Shown in pieces: positions 54,966-63,741 of a stretch of 64,000 nt of DNA. The position numbers and the translations under genes were made by a program. The DNA comes from Halosolutus amylolyticus (lineage in GTDB: Archaea > Halobacteriota > Halobacteria > Halobacteriales > Natrialbaceae). The stretch covers positions 372,001-436,000 of the forward strand of contig NZ_JALIQP010000001.1 in the NCBI RefSeq assembly GCF_023566055.1, read 5' to 3'. The notes below the pieces were generated by a model that was not told where the DNA came from, ran no database searches, and was given only the letters and a program-made list of their open reading frames with translations. The first letter of the stretch is position 1, and each line of letters starts with the position of its first letter.

Positions 54966-57326
54966 ATGAGTTCTGCCGTCGACGAGGACACAGCCCGGGC
55001 CATCAACACCGGCCGGGAGACGCTCGGCGCACTGTTCTCGAGTGCGCAGACGCATCTCCAGAAGGTGTTCATCGTGTTCGTGATCGGATTTATCGGCTCC
55101 TTCTACGCCCTGCGCGTCTTCATCTGGGACTTCCTCGAGACGACGGCGAAAGCGGAGATGAGCCAGGAGGTCGCGGACGCGACCACGATCATCACCCGAA
55201 CGCCGTTCGAGGTGATCCTGTTGCAGGCCAAGATCGGGATGCTCGTCGGGGTCGTCATCGCGATTCCGGCCCTGCTCTACTTCGCCAGGGATCCGCTCCG
55301 CCGCCGCGGCATCCAGTCGGCCGTTCCGATTTCCAAGTGGTACGTGGCCGGCCTCGTCGCGACCTCGCTCACCCTGTTCGTGATCGGCGTCACCTACGCC
55401 TACGCGATCTTCTTCCCCTATGCCTTCGACTTCCTCGGGGCCGTCGCCCACGACGCCGGCGTCACCCCGAGCTGGGGGATCACCGAGTTCACCGAGTTCA
55501 TCGCCCTGCTGACCCTCTCGTTCGGTCTCGCGGCACAGCTCCCGCTTCTCATGAGCGTGCTGTCCTACACCGAGATCGTCTCCTACGAACTCTTCCGGGA
55601 CAAGTGGCGACACGCGATCGTCGCCATCACGGTCTTCGGGGCGGCGTTCTCCCCGCCGGACCCGTTCACGCTGGTCATGTGGGCGCTGCCGCTCGTCGGC
55701 CTCTACGTCTTCAGCCTCGGACTGTCGAAGGTCGTCACCAACATGCGTCGCCGCGGGGCCGCCGAACTCGACACGGGAGCCGGGTTCGTGAAACGGCGGT
55801 TCCTCCAGTTCGTCGGCGCGCTGGCGATCGTCGGCGTCGGGACGGCCGCCTTCGTCAACCGGGACGGGTTCGACCGGCTGGAGGAGGCCGTCTATCCGAT
55901 GTTGCCCGCCCCCTACCGGCCCGAGGGAACGTTCGGCCTCGAGTCGATCGCGGCCCAGCACGGACTGCTGGGTGACGCCGCCGTCGGGGCGATCGTCGCG
56001 GCCGCCGTCGGCTTCCTCGTACTGATCGGCTACACGCTGAAGGTGTTGCAGTCCCCGGTCTACCCCCGTGAGGGGGACCTCCGGAGCGCGGACGACCCCG
56101 ACGACGTCGACTTCGAGACGCTCGCGGCCGACGACGTCGCGGAAGTGCCGGCGCAGGTCTTCCTCGCGATGGAGGAAGAGGAGGCCCTCGAGTACTCCCG
56201 GCAGGCGATGTACGACGACGACCGGGCGAAGGCGGAGGCGATCCTCGACCGGTTCGACTCGCTCGAAGACCAGCGGAATGGCGACGGAAGCGACGGAAGC
56301 ACCGCGAGCGGGTCCGCCAAAAGCCCGTCCGGCAGTGGCGCGGCCGCCGAAGGCGGCGACGAGGAGGAGAGCCTCTTCCCGAGTACCGCCGCCGGGATGC
56401 TCGATCCGTTCACCGAGGAGGAGACCACCGAGGAGGACATCGGCGGCTACGCCTACGACCTGGCGTTCATCGTCGACAGCCTCACCTCGAAGACGATCTA
56501 CATCGTCGGCGTGTTCATGGCCGTTCTCGCGGGCACGTTCCTGGCGATGTACCAGGGCGGGTTCGGGATCATCCTCGCCCAGTTCGTCGATCGCGTCCCC
56601 GACGAGGTGCTCGCCGAGGTCACGGACAGGGACGTCTCGGAGATCGCCGCCGCGGATTCGCCGGCCGAACTGACCGACCTCATCAACGAGATGGGGCTCG
56701 TCGTCGCGCTCCACCCCGTCGAGGTGCTGATCTTCATGGTGAAGGTAAGTACGATCCTCGCGTTCATCGCGGTCGTCCCGCTGATCTTCTACTGGGGCTG
56801 GCCGGCGGCCAGGGAACGGGGCCTCGTCCGCGGGGACCAGCGCGTCTTCCTCGTCTGGGGCGGGACGCTGTTCGCCGGCTTCGGCCTGGGACTGTTCCTC
56901 GGGTTCTACTGGGTCGCACCGGCGGTCATCTCGTATCTCATCACCGACGCCGTCCAGAACGGGATGGTCGTCACCTACCGGATCAACAGCTTCTCGTGGC
57001 TCGTGATCTACACGACCCTCGGGATCGGCTTCCTGTTCAACATCATCGTCACGATGGCGCTGTTCCACGTCGGCGGCATCGTCAACTACCGGACGATGCT
57101 CGATCGGTGGCGGCCGGTCGTCGTCGGCATCTTCACCGTCGCCGCCTTCGCCAGCCCGAAAGGCATCCTGACGATGCTGCTGGTGGCGATCCCGATCGCA
57201 CTGACCTACCTGCTCGGCCTCGCCGTGCTGTACGTGCTCACGCTCGGCGGGCGACTCTTCGGCGGTGGCGGCGCAAGCGGTGCGGACCCCGAACCGGAGG
57301 CCGACGCCGGTGTGACTCCCGAGTGA
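54966..57326 (+). CDS. tatCt: Fused double TatC translocase (TatCt)
   Basis: 786 aa: two complete TatC domains joined by a long linker. The first half (residues about 20-260) contains FIVFVIGFIGSFYALRVFIWDFLE and FGLAAQLPLLMSVLSYTEIV; the second (about 520-760) starts IYIVGVFMAVLAGTFLAMYQGG. The linker (about 380-500) is acidic with a low-complexity GSDGSTASGSAKSPSGSG part. Fourteen membrane helices are expected. This fusion is typical of haloarchaea. ATG 54966 is preferred over 54942 because of a TATA-like TTGATAACT about 30 bp upstream of 54966 and the usual MSSA... start. Confidence 0.95.
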   Translation: MSSAVDEDTARAINTGRETLGALFSSAQTHLQKVFIVFVIGFIGSFYALRVFIWDFLETTAKAEMSQEVADATTIITRTPFEVILLQAKIGMLVGVVIAIPALLYFARDPLRRRGIQSAVPISKWYVAGLVATSLTLFVIGVTYAYAIFFPYAFDFLGAVAHDAGVTPSWGITEFTEFIALLTLSFGLAAQLPLLMSVLSYTEIVSYELFRDKWRHAIVAITVFGAAFSPPDPFTLVMWALPLVGLYVFSLGLSKVVTNMRRRGAAELDTGAGFVKRRFLQFVGALAIVGVGTAAFVNRDGFDRLEEAVYPMLPAPYRPEGTFGLESIAAQHGLLGDAAVGAIVAAAVGFLVLIGYTLKVLQSPVYPREGDLRSADDPDDVDFETLAADDVAEVPAQVFLAMEEEEALEYSRQAMYDDDRAKAEAILDRFDSLEDQRNGDGSDGSTASGSAKSPSGSGAAAEGGDEEESLFPSTAAGMLDPFTEEETTEEDIGGYAYDLAFIVDSLTSKTIYIVGVFMAVLAGTFLAMYQGGFGIILAQFVDRVPDEVLAEVTDRDVSEIAAADSPAELTDLINEMGLVVALHPVEVLIFMVKVSTILAFIAVVPLIFYWGWPAARERGLVRGDQRVFLVWGGTLFAGFGLGLFLGFYWVAPAVISYLITDAVQNGMVVTYRINSFSWLVIYTTLGIGFLFNIIVTMALFHVGGIVNYRTMLDRWRPVVVGIFTVAAFASPKGILTMLLVAIPIALTYLLGLAVLYVLTLGGRLFGGGGASGADPEPEADAGVTPE

Positions 57327-57369
57327 CGGAGGCGGTCCGACGATCGCCGTTCGTCGACGCCCGAGAAAC

Positions 57370-57380
57370 GACGCTTAAGG
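57370..57380 (+). promoter_or_regulatory. TATA-like box of the ribbon-helix-helix gene
   Basis: GACGCTTAAGG is centred about 30 bp before ATG 57405. Confidence 0.4.
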
Positions 57381-57404
57381 CGTCCGCCTGCGAACGCCCC
57401 GCAC

Positions 57405-57581
57405 ATGCCCAAGATCAGCGTCGAAATCCCACAGGAGTTGCTCGAAGACCTGGACGACCACGTCGGGGACGACGGCAAGTTCGTCAACCGGAGCGACGCC
57501 ATTCGCGCGTCGATCCGGAAGACGCTCGACATCTTGGACGAGATCGACGAGCGTCACGATCGACTCGAAACGGACGAATAG
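57405..57581 (+). CDS. Ribbon-helix-helix transcriptional regulator
   Basis: 58 aa, too short for ordinary gene calling. The sequence starts MPKISVEIPQELLEDLDDHV and continues with a helix-turn-helix containing FVNRSDAIRASIRKTL, the classic CopG/Arc/MetJ ribbon-helix-helix: an N-terminal beta strand of alternating residues (ISVEIP) and two helices. Such proteins bind DNA as dimers. No toxin gene is adjacent, so it is likely a stand-alone regulator. It is flanked by tatCt upstream and an 85-residue gene downstream in the same direction. Confidence 0.9.
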   Translation: MPKISVEIPQELLEDLDDHVGDDGKFVNRSDAIRASIRKTLDILDEIDERHDRLETDE

Positions 57582-57596
57582 TGTTAGCGCTCGGCA

Positions 57597-57607
57597 AAAG
57601 CAACTAA
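57597..57607 (+). promoter_or_regulatory. TATA box of the 85-residue gene
   Basis: AAAGCAACTAA is about 30 bp upstream of ATG 57634, giving a leaderless transcript. Confidence 0.4.
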
Positions 57608-57633
57608 ATGAGTTCCGGTAAACGTCAGTGGTA

Positions 57634-57891
57634 ATGACAGCCCCGGAACGCGATCAGCGTGACCGAACGTCCACCGAAACGATCGAACTACCGGCGACCG
57701 CGGCAACCCAGCGCGCGCTCCACGAGGCGATCGGTCATCTCTACGACGAACTCGCGGCGACCGGCAACGTGGACGCCGTGGAAGCGGGCCACGTTCCGGA
57801 CGAGGTGTTCGAGGGTATCGAGGACCTCTACGTCGGGTCCGCAGAGGAGTCGATCGCGAGCGTCGAGATCAGGTACGAACTGATAGAGTAG
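57634..57891 (+). CDS. Small acidic protein, unknown function
   Basis: 85 aa. The part TTAATQRALHEAIGHLYDELAATGNVDAVEAGHVPDEVFEGIEDLYVGSAEESIASVEIRYELIE-like region (residues about 22-85) is helical and acidic with one possible His/Asp motif; no family recognised. It has its own TATA box after the ribbon-helix-helix gene. It may be a regulatory partner of that gene, but this is only inferred from adjacency. Confidence 0.7.
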   Translation: MTAPERDQRDRTSTETIELPATAATQRALHEAIGHLYDELAATGNVDAVEAGHVPDEVFEGIEDLYVGSAEESIASVEIRYELIE

Positions 57892-57951
57892 GGGAGAGAA
57901 CGATCGGCACGGACGGCGGCTGGCAACATCGACGCGCCGCCCGATCGGCGA

Positions 57952-58737
57952 TCAGTCCCGATCGACGGGTTCTGCGAACCCGAAGTTGGGTTTGACGTCC
58001 TCGACGCGAACCCGGACGGTGTCGCCGGTCTCGGTGTCCGGAACGAACAGTCGGTAGCCGTCGATGGAGGCGATCCCGTCGCCCTCGCTACCGACGTCGA
58101 CGATCTCGACGTCGAGTTCGTCGCCCGCCCGGACCGGGGCCGTGAGTCGGCCCTTCGCGACGAGGTAGATCTCGGACGACTCGTCGCGAGACGCCTTCGG
58201 GGCCGTCGCGCGAACGTACTGGAACTCGTCCTCGACGTCGGCCCGGAAGTCGTCGACGTCGGGGCCCTCGAAGACCTTCACGACGAAATTCCCGCCCGTA
58301 TCGAGGAGTTCGAGCGCCGTCTCGAACGCCTGTCGCGCGAGGTGGAGCGATCGGGCCTGGTCGAGCGAGTACTCGCCGGACATGTTGGGAGCCATGTCTG
58401 AGATGACGGCGTCCACGGAACCGCCCGCAGCATCGACGACGCGCTCGCGCGTCTTCTCCTCGGTCATGTCCCCCCGGATCGTCTCGATCCGATCGTTCAG
58501 GGAGGAGTCGTCGAGGTCTTTGATCCGCTGGAGGTCGACGCCGATGACGGCCCCCTGTGGGCCGACCTTCTCGGCGGCGACCTGGAGCCAGCCGCCGGGT
58601 GCGGCACCGAGGTCGACGACGGTGTCGCCCCCGGAGATGACGTTCTCGAGGTCGTCCAGCTGTTTGAGCTTGTAGGCCGCCCGCGATCGGTACCCCTCCT
58701 GTTTCGCCCTGTTGTAGTAGTCGTCTCGTCGTGTCAT
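57952..58737 (-). CDS. rlmE: 23S rRNA (uridine-2'-O-)methyltransferase RlmE with TRAM domain
   Basis: 261 aa. FtsJ/RrmJ fold with the K-D-K-E tetrad: K23 (RAAYKLKQ), D114 (ISDMAPNMSG), K154 (FVVKVFEG), E189 (SSEIYLVAKG). Motif I is VVDLGAAPGGW (40-50). The C-terminal 60 residues (APVRAGDELDVEIVDVGSEGDGIASIDGYRLFVPD) form a TRAM-type RNA-binding domain, usual in archaeal members. It methylates 23S rRNA helix 92 uridine. Only the RNA target position is inferred from the family. Confidence 0.95.
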   Translation of the reverse strand: MTRRDDYYNRAKQEGYRSRAAYKLKQLDDLENVISGGDTVVDLGAAPGGWLQVAAEKVGPQGAVIGVDLQRIKDLDDSSLNDRIETIRGDMTEEKTRERVVDAAGGSVDAVISDMAPNMSGEYSLDQARSLHLARQAFETALELLDTGGNFVVKVFEGPDVDDFRADVEDEFQYVRATAPKASRDESSEIYLVAKGRLTAPVRAGDELDVEIVDVGSEGDGIASIDGYRLFVPDTETGDTVRVRVEDVKPNFGFAEPVDRD

Positions 58738-59040
58738 AGAGACCTCACCGAATTCCGAGATACGTATCGGCCGAGAGTTGCCGACGAATTCGCGTTCATA
58801 TCTGTTGTGACGCAGTCGAAGCGGAAAGGTACGTCGGAAACGCGGCTGGCTGCTTCGGAGACCAGCTCTGCAACGTGGGTTCGGGATCCGGCAACCGTTC
58901 CGATTCTCGTGGCGTCGTCCCGAAAAGTCGACTTTCGGTTCGAGGTGACCACCCGGTGCGTCAACGTATTACTCGAAGATGGGGACTGGTTCCCGTACAG
59001 CTATTCAAGAACTGGGGGAGTGAGTCCGGAACTCGGCCGG

Positions 59041-59129
59041 CTACAGTAGCTACTGGACGTCAGTACACACCGATCGTACAGCCCTCGTGCGATCGGGTGT
59101 GTAAATCGTTTCAGCTGTCACTACAGTAG
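59041..59129. mobile_element. MITE-like palindromic element, copy 2 (degenerate)
   Basis: About 89 bp related to the 84-bp element at 33683: left end CTACAGTAGCTACTGGACG, interior with ACACACCGATCG and its complement, and right end CAGCTGTCACTACAGTAG. The terminal repeats are diverged, so it is an older or decayed copy. Confidence 0.75.
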
Positions 59130-59209
59130 GTCAGACAGGTCGGGAGGAGGAGTCGTAGTAGTCGTCTTTTCGAGCCACTTCGTGCCGGAGCGTAGTCGGC
59201 TGCGACGGA

Positions 59210-59293
59210 TATAGTAGCCACTGAAAGTCAATGCACACCTGATCGCAGGACAGCTTTGCGATCAGTGTGTAAATCGTTTCAGTGGCTACTATA
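59210..59293. mobile_element. MITE-like palindromic element, copy 3
   Basis: 84 bp with perfect 17-bp inverted repeats TATAGTAGCCACTGAAA / TTTCAGTGGCTACTATA, near-identical in layout to the copy at 33683 (one base differs in the repeat). It sits 80 bp downstream of the degenerate copy, forming a pair of elements in one gap. Confidence 0.85.
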
Positions 59294-59489
59294 GGTGTAG
59301 TGGAGCGGCCGCCGCTCGAGCCGGTCCGGCGATGGGGCCGATCGAGGTGGTGTGATCGACCGGTTCCCGGATGTCGACCGAGTCTATAATAATATACCGT
59401 TCGGGATGAAGAAAACGAAATAACCGATCGAATTCGCCGTAACTGGTCGCGATGGCAGGGGTATATAGTCACGGATATCGGACTTACAA

Positions 59490-59499
59490 AGTTATTTGT
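59490..59499 (+). promoter_or_regulatory. TATA box of the phosphonate-type operon
   Basis: AGTTATTTGT lies about 28 bp upstream of ATG 59523 and points to a leaderless start for the PhnD-C-E operon. Confidence 0.5.
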
Positions 59500-59522
59500 A
59501 TCTGAAATGGAATTCCCACGAT

Positions 59523-60533
59523 ATGCCTCGCAAAACAGGTGGACGACGCGTAACGCGACGAGACGTGCTGCAGTCGGGCAGTGCTGTCGGCCTCACCGCG
59601 ATGGCCGCCGGCTGTCTGGGGGAGTCGGACGACGGGGACGGCAACGGCGGTGACGGGAGCGACGAGATCACGATGGTCCTCAACCCCGCGGAGTCGAGCG
59701 TCGACATCCAGGAACAGTACCGGCCACTGGCCGAGCACATCGAGTCGGAAGCCGACGTCTCGGTCGAACTCAAGCGAGCGGGCAGTTACGTGGCGACGCT
59801 ACAGGACATTCGTAGCGATCGCGCCCACCTCGCGGACACGTCACCGTCGGCCGCCGTCGCGGCCCGCGACGCCGCCGACGTCGTCGGGATGCGCGTCCAG
59901 TACGGGGCCGCGCGGTACTTCTCGCTGATCACCACGACACCCGACAGCGGGATCGAGGAGTTGAGCGATCTCGAGGGGGAGACGATCGCGATGGGGTCGC
60001 AGCTCTCCGTGTCGGGGACGCTCGTCCCGATGACGATGCTCAAGGACGCCGGGCTCGACACCGGGTCGGCCCCGGACGGCGATCCGGTCGACTTCGAGGC
60101 CGAGCACTCGGATCACGATACGGCGCGCGAGCACCTGTTCAACCGGCCGGAGATCGTGGCGGCGACGACCGGCGCCTTCTCGACGGCGGGCCACGTGCCA
60201 CAGGAACAGTTCGACGAACTCTCCGAGGACTTCGCGGAGATCTCCGCCGAGTACGAGAACGCCGGTACCGAAGACGAGGAACTGCAACTGCTGGCCGTCT
60301 CCGATCCCATCCCGCGCGCGCCGATCATGGCCCGATCGAACTGGGACGACCCGGTTCGCGAGGACGTCGAGGAGGCCATCCTCAACGCCGAACCGGAGGA
60401 CCTCAGTCACGAGGAGGGGTACGAGGGCGAGGAACTCTGGTTCTCCAACGTCGTCGAGGGCTCCCACGAGGACTACGAACCCATCCAGCAGGTCCTCGAC
60501 GAACTCGGACTCGAATTCGAAGACATTTCGTAA
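59523..60533 (+). CDS. phnD: PhnD-type phosphate/phosphonate-binding lipoprotein
   Basis: 336 aa. The Tat signal VTRRDVLQSGSAVGLTAMAAGC ends in a lipobox Cys. The rest is the PhnD family binding fold (ITMVLNPAESSVDIQEQYRPLAEHIESEADVSVEL, then a Thr/Ser-rich TSPSAAVAARDA binding site and GAARYFSLITTTPDSGIEELSDL). Such receptors bind phosphonates, phosphite or phosphate. It is followed by the ATPase and permease genes. No C-P lyase gene is seen, so uptake of phosphate or phosphite is as plausible as phosphonate. Confidence 0.9.
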   Translation: MPRKTGGRRVTRRDVLQSGSAVGLTAMAAGCLGESDDGDGNGGDGSDEITMVLNPAESSVDIQEQYRPLAEHIESEADVSVELKRAGSYVATLQDIRSDRAHLADTSPSAAVAARDAADVVGMRVQYGAARYFSLITTTPDSGIEELSDLEGETIAMGSQLSVSGTLVPMTMLKDAGLDTGSAPDGDPVDFEAEHSDHDTAREHLFNRPEIVAATTGAFSTAGHVPQEQFDELSEDFAEISAEYENAGTEDEELQLLAVSDPIPRAPIMARSNWDDPVREDVEEAILNAEPEDLSHEEGYEGEELWFSNVVEGSHEDYEPIQQVLDELGLEFEDIS

Positions 60534-60560
60534 TCGGCCTCGGGCTAGCTTTCACTATCT

Positions 60561-61346
60561 ATGAGCCAGATAACTGTGGACGGGCTTACGAAAGAGTACG
60601 GCGACACCGTCGCGCTCGACGACGTCTCCTTCGAGATCGACTCGGGGGAGTTCGTCGTCGTGCTCGGCGTCTCCGGGTCCGGAAAGTCCACCCTGTTGCG
60701 ATGTATCAACGGACTCACGGCCCCGACCGACGGCACCGTCGCGATCGACGGCGATCGGATCACGAGCCCCCGCGACGACGTGGCGATGATCTTCCAGCGA
60801 CACAACATCATCGGCCAGATGAGCGCCTACTCGAACGCGCTCACGGGTTCGTTGAGTCGGAACGGGTTCGTCCGAAGTCTCCTTCGTCTCCAGAACCGCG
60901 ACGAGAAACTCCGCGCGCTCGAGGCGCTCGAGACCGTCGGTCTCCTCGACGAGGCCCAGCAGAAAGCCCGTCAGATGAGCGGCGGCCAGCAACAGCGCGT
61001 CGGGATCGCCCGGGCGCTCGTCCAGCAGCCGAACGTCTTGCTCGCCGACGAACCGGTCGCGAGCCTCGACCCGGGGAGCGCCCAGCAGGTCATGAACTAT
61101 CTCCGGGCCGCCGCCACGGATCGCGGCCTGACCGGGATGGTCAGTCTCCACCAGGTCAACCTCGCCCGGAAGTTCGGCCAGCGATTCATCGGCCTCCATG
61201 ACGGGACGAAAGTGTTCGACGGCTACCGCGACGAACTCACGATCGACGCGATCGACGAGATCTACGGCGACATCGACACCGAGGGAATGGTCGTGGTGGC
61301 GGACGACGACGGGTCGTCCGCCGTCGACAACCAGGGGGCGGTCTGA
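60561..61346 (+). CDS. phnC: Phosphonate-type ABC importer ATPase PhnC
   Basis: 261 aa. Walker A GVSGSGKST is at 36-44, signature MSGGQQQRVGIAR at 139-151 and Walker B LLADEPVASLD from about 160. The Q-loop MIFQRHNIIGQM(S) and the sequence following Walker A (TLLRCINGLTAPTDGTV) are typical of PhnC. It energises the importer with PhnD and PhnE. Its stop overlaps the PhnE start by one base (TGATG). Confidence 0.93.
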   Translation: MSQITVDGLTKEYGDTVALDDVSFEIDSGEFVVVLGVSGSGKSTLLRCINGLTAPTDGTVAIDGDRITSPRDDVAMIFQRHNIIGQMSAYSNALTGSLSRNGFVRSLLRLQNRDEKLRALEALETVGLLDEAQQKARQMSGGQQQRVGIARALVQQPNVLLADEPVASLDPGSAQQVMNYLRAAATDRGLTGMVSLHQVNLARKFGQRFIGLHDGTKVFDGYRDELTIDAIDEIYGDIDTEGMVVVADDDGSSAVDNQGAV

Positions 61347-62410
61347 TGAGCGGGACCGCCGCAACGGATCCCGAATCGGGAGCCGACGCCGCCGACCGCG
61401 TCGTCGATCGACTGGAGCGCATCCGCCACTCCCGGCGCATCCAGGTCGTCGTTGCTACGGGGCTCGTCGTCACCGTCGCCATGCTCTTCGCCCAGGCGCT
61501 CAGCGCGGTCGGCTTCTTCAGCGAAAGCTACCAGTGGGACTTCTTCGCCGAATCGCTCCGGGACTTCTTCCCGATCACGCTGTACTTCACGGGGCTGCCG
61601 TTCGTCGAGGGAATCCCGTTCATCGACTACCGCCAGTACTGGGCGTTCATCAGCGATCGGAACCTCCTCTTCGATCCGGCGAGTTTCGATCAGTTCGTCG
61701 CGAACCCGATCGGCTTCGTCTTCGGAAGCGACCTCGGGATCTTCTCGCTCTTCGGCGAGGCGGGGATCACGCTTGCGATCGGGTTCGCCGGGACGATCCT
61801 CGGCTTCCCGCTCGCGTTACTGTTCGGCATCCTCGGCTCCGAGCGCGTGACGCCGTTCCCGTTCAACTTCCTGTTCCGGGGCACGATGTCGGCGATCCGG
61901 TCGATCCCGGCGCTCGTCTGGGCGCTGATCTACATCCCCCTGGCCGGACTGACGCCGCTCGCGGCCCTGCTCGCCGTCGGCACCGACACGGTCGGGAACC
62001 TCGGCCGCCTGTTCACCGACGAACTCGAGGAGATCGAGGACGGCCCGATCGAAGCGATGGAGACCACCGGCGCCAGTCGTCCGCAGGTCATCGTCTTCGG
62101 GATGCTGAGCCAGGTGCGGACCTCCTTTATCGCCTGGACGCTGTACATCTTCGAGATCAACGTCCGCATCGCCGTCTCCCTGGGAATCATCGGTGCCGGC
62201 GGACTCGGCGAGATCCTCGACATTCAGCAGGGGCTGTTCCAGTTCACCAACGCGATGGCGACGCTTCTGTGTATCTTCCTGCTGATCATCTCCGTCGAAC
62301 TGTTCAGCCAGCGGATCCGATCGCGGCTCCGTGAGGACGACGACCCGATGGGCCTCGGCGAGTTGCTCCTCGGCCTGCCCCGGCGGCTGGTCGAGTCGCT
62401 CGCGCGCTGA
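61346..62410 (+). CDS. phnE: Phosphonate-type ABC importer permease PhnE
   Basis: 354 aa with at least six membrane helices, the binding-protein-dependent permease loop ([27 protein letters not shown]) included. It carries the PhnE-type [22 protein letters not shown] region, an extra external loop compared with short permeases. It ends the operon; the translational overlap with phnC indicates co-expression. Confidence 0.92.
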   Translation: MSGTAATDPESGADAADRVVDRLERIRHSRRIQVVVATGLVVTVAMLFAQALSAVGFFSESYQWDFFAESLRDFFPITLYFTGLPFVEGIPFIDYRQYWAFISDRNLLFDPASFDQFVANPIGFVFGSDLGIFSLFGEAGITLAIGFAGTILGFPLALLFGILGSERVTPFPFNFLFRGTMSAIRSIPALVWALIYIPLAGLTPLAALLAVGTDTVGNLGRLFTDELEEIEDGPIEAMETTGASRPQVIVFGMLSQVRTSFIAWTLYIFEINVRIAVSLGIIGAGGLGEILDIQQGLFQFTNAMATLLCIFLLIISVELFSQRIRSRLREDDDPMGLGELLLGLPRRLVESLAR

Positions 62411-62486
62411 TCGGTGCCGTCCCGGGGACGCCGGTTCCACCGGGTCGGTTCGCTCCCTCCCGGCCCCGCCCGCGCGTAAAGGGTGG

Positions 62487-62496
62487 CTTTTTATGG
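62487..62496 (+). promoter_or_regulatory. TATA box of pcna
   Basis: CTTTTTATGG is centred about 29 bp before ATG 62520. It makes pcna independent of the phn operon and leaderless. Confidence 0.55.
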
Positions 62497-62519
62497 CAAC
62501 CGTCCGTACCCCGACGCAT

Positions 62520-63263
62520 ATGTTCAAGGCCATCGTGAGCGCGGAAACGCTCACCAGCGCGCTCGACTCGGTGAGTGTGCTGGTCGACGAGTGCAAGATC
62601 CACCTCGAGGAGGACGGCCTCGAAATCCGGGCCGTCGATCCCGCGAACGTCGGAATGGTCGACCTCTCGCTCGATGCGGCAGCGTTCGAATCCTACGACG
62701 CTGACGGCGGGCTGATCGGCGTCGACCTCTCCCGGCTCGAGGACATCGCGGGCATGGCCGAATCCGGCCAGCTGATCCAGCTCGAACTCGACGAGGAGAC
62801 CCGGAAACTCCACATCCAGATCGACGGGCTCGAGTACACGCTCGCGCTGATCGACCCCGACTCCATCCGTCAGGAGCCGGACATTCCGGACCTGGACCTG
62901 CCCGCCGAGGTCATCCTCGAGGGCAAGGACGTCAACCGATCGGTGAAGGCGGCGGATATGGTCTCCGATCACATCGCGCTCGGCGTCGACGAGGGCGAGG
63001 AGTACTTCTACGTGGACGCGGAGGGCGACACCGACGACGTCCACCTCGAACTCACCGAAGCGGATCTGATCGACCTGCAGGTCGGCCCGGCCCACTCGCT
63101 GTTCTCGCTGGACTACCTCAAGGACATGAACAAGGCCATCCCGAGCGACACCGAGGTCACGCTCCACCTCGGCGAGGAGTTCCCCGTCAAGATCTACTTC
63201 GGCTTCGGGGACGGCCAGGGTCAGGTCACCTACATGCTGGCGCCACGTATCCAGAGCGACTGA
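62520..63263 (+). CDS. pcn: DNA polymerase sliding clamp (PCNA)
   Basis: 247 aa, standard length for archaeal PCNA. The two-domain clamp is recognisable: [51 protein letters not shown], then the interdomain connector ([22 protein letters not shown]) and the C-terminal LAPRIQSD. It encircles DNA as a homotrimer and tethers polymerase, ligase and FEN1. Heavy negative charge on the outer surface is a halophile adaptation. The TATA box at 62487 confirms ATG 62520. Confidence 0.98.
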   Translation: MFKAIVSAETLTSALDSVSVLVDECKIHLEEDGLEIRAVDPANVGMVDLSLDAAAFESYDADGGLIGVDLSRLEDIAGMAESGQLIQLELDEETRKLHIQIDGLEYTLALIDPDSIRQEPDIPDLDLPAEVILEGKDVNRSVKAADMVSDHIALGVDEGEEYFYVDAEGDTDDVHLELTEADLIDLQVGPAHSLFSLDYLKDMNKAIPSDTEVTLHLGEEFPVKIYFGFGDGQGQVTYMLAPRIQSD

Positions 63264-63296
63264 GCGCGACCGGAGGCGCTCCGCTCGATCGGCCGG

Positions 63297-63307
63297 CGAT
63301 ATAAAAG
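63297..63307 (+). promoter_or_regulatory. TATA box of the HalOD1 gene
   Basis: CGATATAAAAG predicts a transcript starting near 63329, leaving a leader of about 30 nt before ATG 63358. Confidence 0.5.
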
Positions 63308-63357
63308 CGCCACATGAAAACCACCCCTTCTACCAGTATCGCCGCGGTAGGGAACGT

Positions 63358-63669
63358 ATGCCCTCCAGAGACGACGCCAGTCAGCGCGAGGACGCCTTCG
63401 TGACGACGTTCGATCCCGGTGCCGGCGAACGGGCGAGCAACACCGTCGTGACGGCAGTCGCATCGGTGACCGGCGACGAACCGGCCGATCTCTCGCCCCT
63501 CTACGACGTCGTGGAACCGGACGCGCTCGACGCCCTGTGTGCCCACGCCGATCGAACCGGCGGCGACTCCGGCCACCGGCTGTGGTTTCCCTACGAGGGG
63601 TTCGACGTCTGCGTCCACAGCGACGGCGAGGTGCGCATTCTCGAGACGCCGTCGACCGCGAGCGCGTAG
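63358..63669 (+). CDS. HalOD1 output domain protein
   Basis: 103 aa. The central pattern TAVASVTGDEPADLSPLYDVVEPDALDALCAHAD matches the HalOD1 domain (haloarchaeal output domain), a small alpha-beta domain found alone or attached to signalling proteins. The C-terminal half FPYEGFDVCVHSDGEVRILE continues the fold. The function of HalOD1 is not established; it is probably an output or regulatory module. It follows pcna with its own TATA box. Confidence 0.85.
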   Translation: MPSRDDASQREDAFVTTFDPGAGERASNTVVTAVASVTGDEPADLSPLYDVVEPDALDALCAHADRTGGDSGHRLWFPYEGFDVCVHSDGEVRILETPSTASA

Positions 63670-63741
63670 TCCGACGGCGTGAAACCGGACGGCGCGAGCG
63701 CGGCCCCGCGCCGGTGGGTCAGGCGTGCTCGCGTCGATCGC

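Larger units (their letters stand above)
58738..59522. other. Long intergenic region with MITE copies and phnD promoter
   Basis: About 785 bp. It contains two MITE-like elements (59041-59129 and 59210-59293) and an AT-rich stretch near 59385-59420 (CTATAATAATATACC). The phnD TATA box lies at 59490-59499. Short reading frames (for example 58807-59049) have shadow-like composition, so no gene is called there. Confidence 0.55.

Noticed and set aside
58807-59049. Plus-strand frame of 80 codons downstream of rlmE
   Set aside because: The sequence lacks a haloarchaeal composition, and it runs into the degenerate MITE.
58710-59170. Shared word GTAGTAGTCGTCT at rlmE start and near MITE copy 2
   Set aside because: Low-complexity trinucleotide run; a chance match is enough to explain it.
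59131-59472. Minus-strand frame across MITE copy 3
   Set aside because: Its middle is only the translation of the palindromic element, as also seen at copy 1, so it is not a gene.
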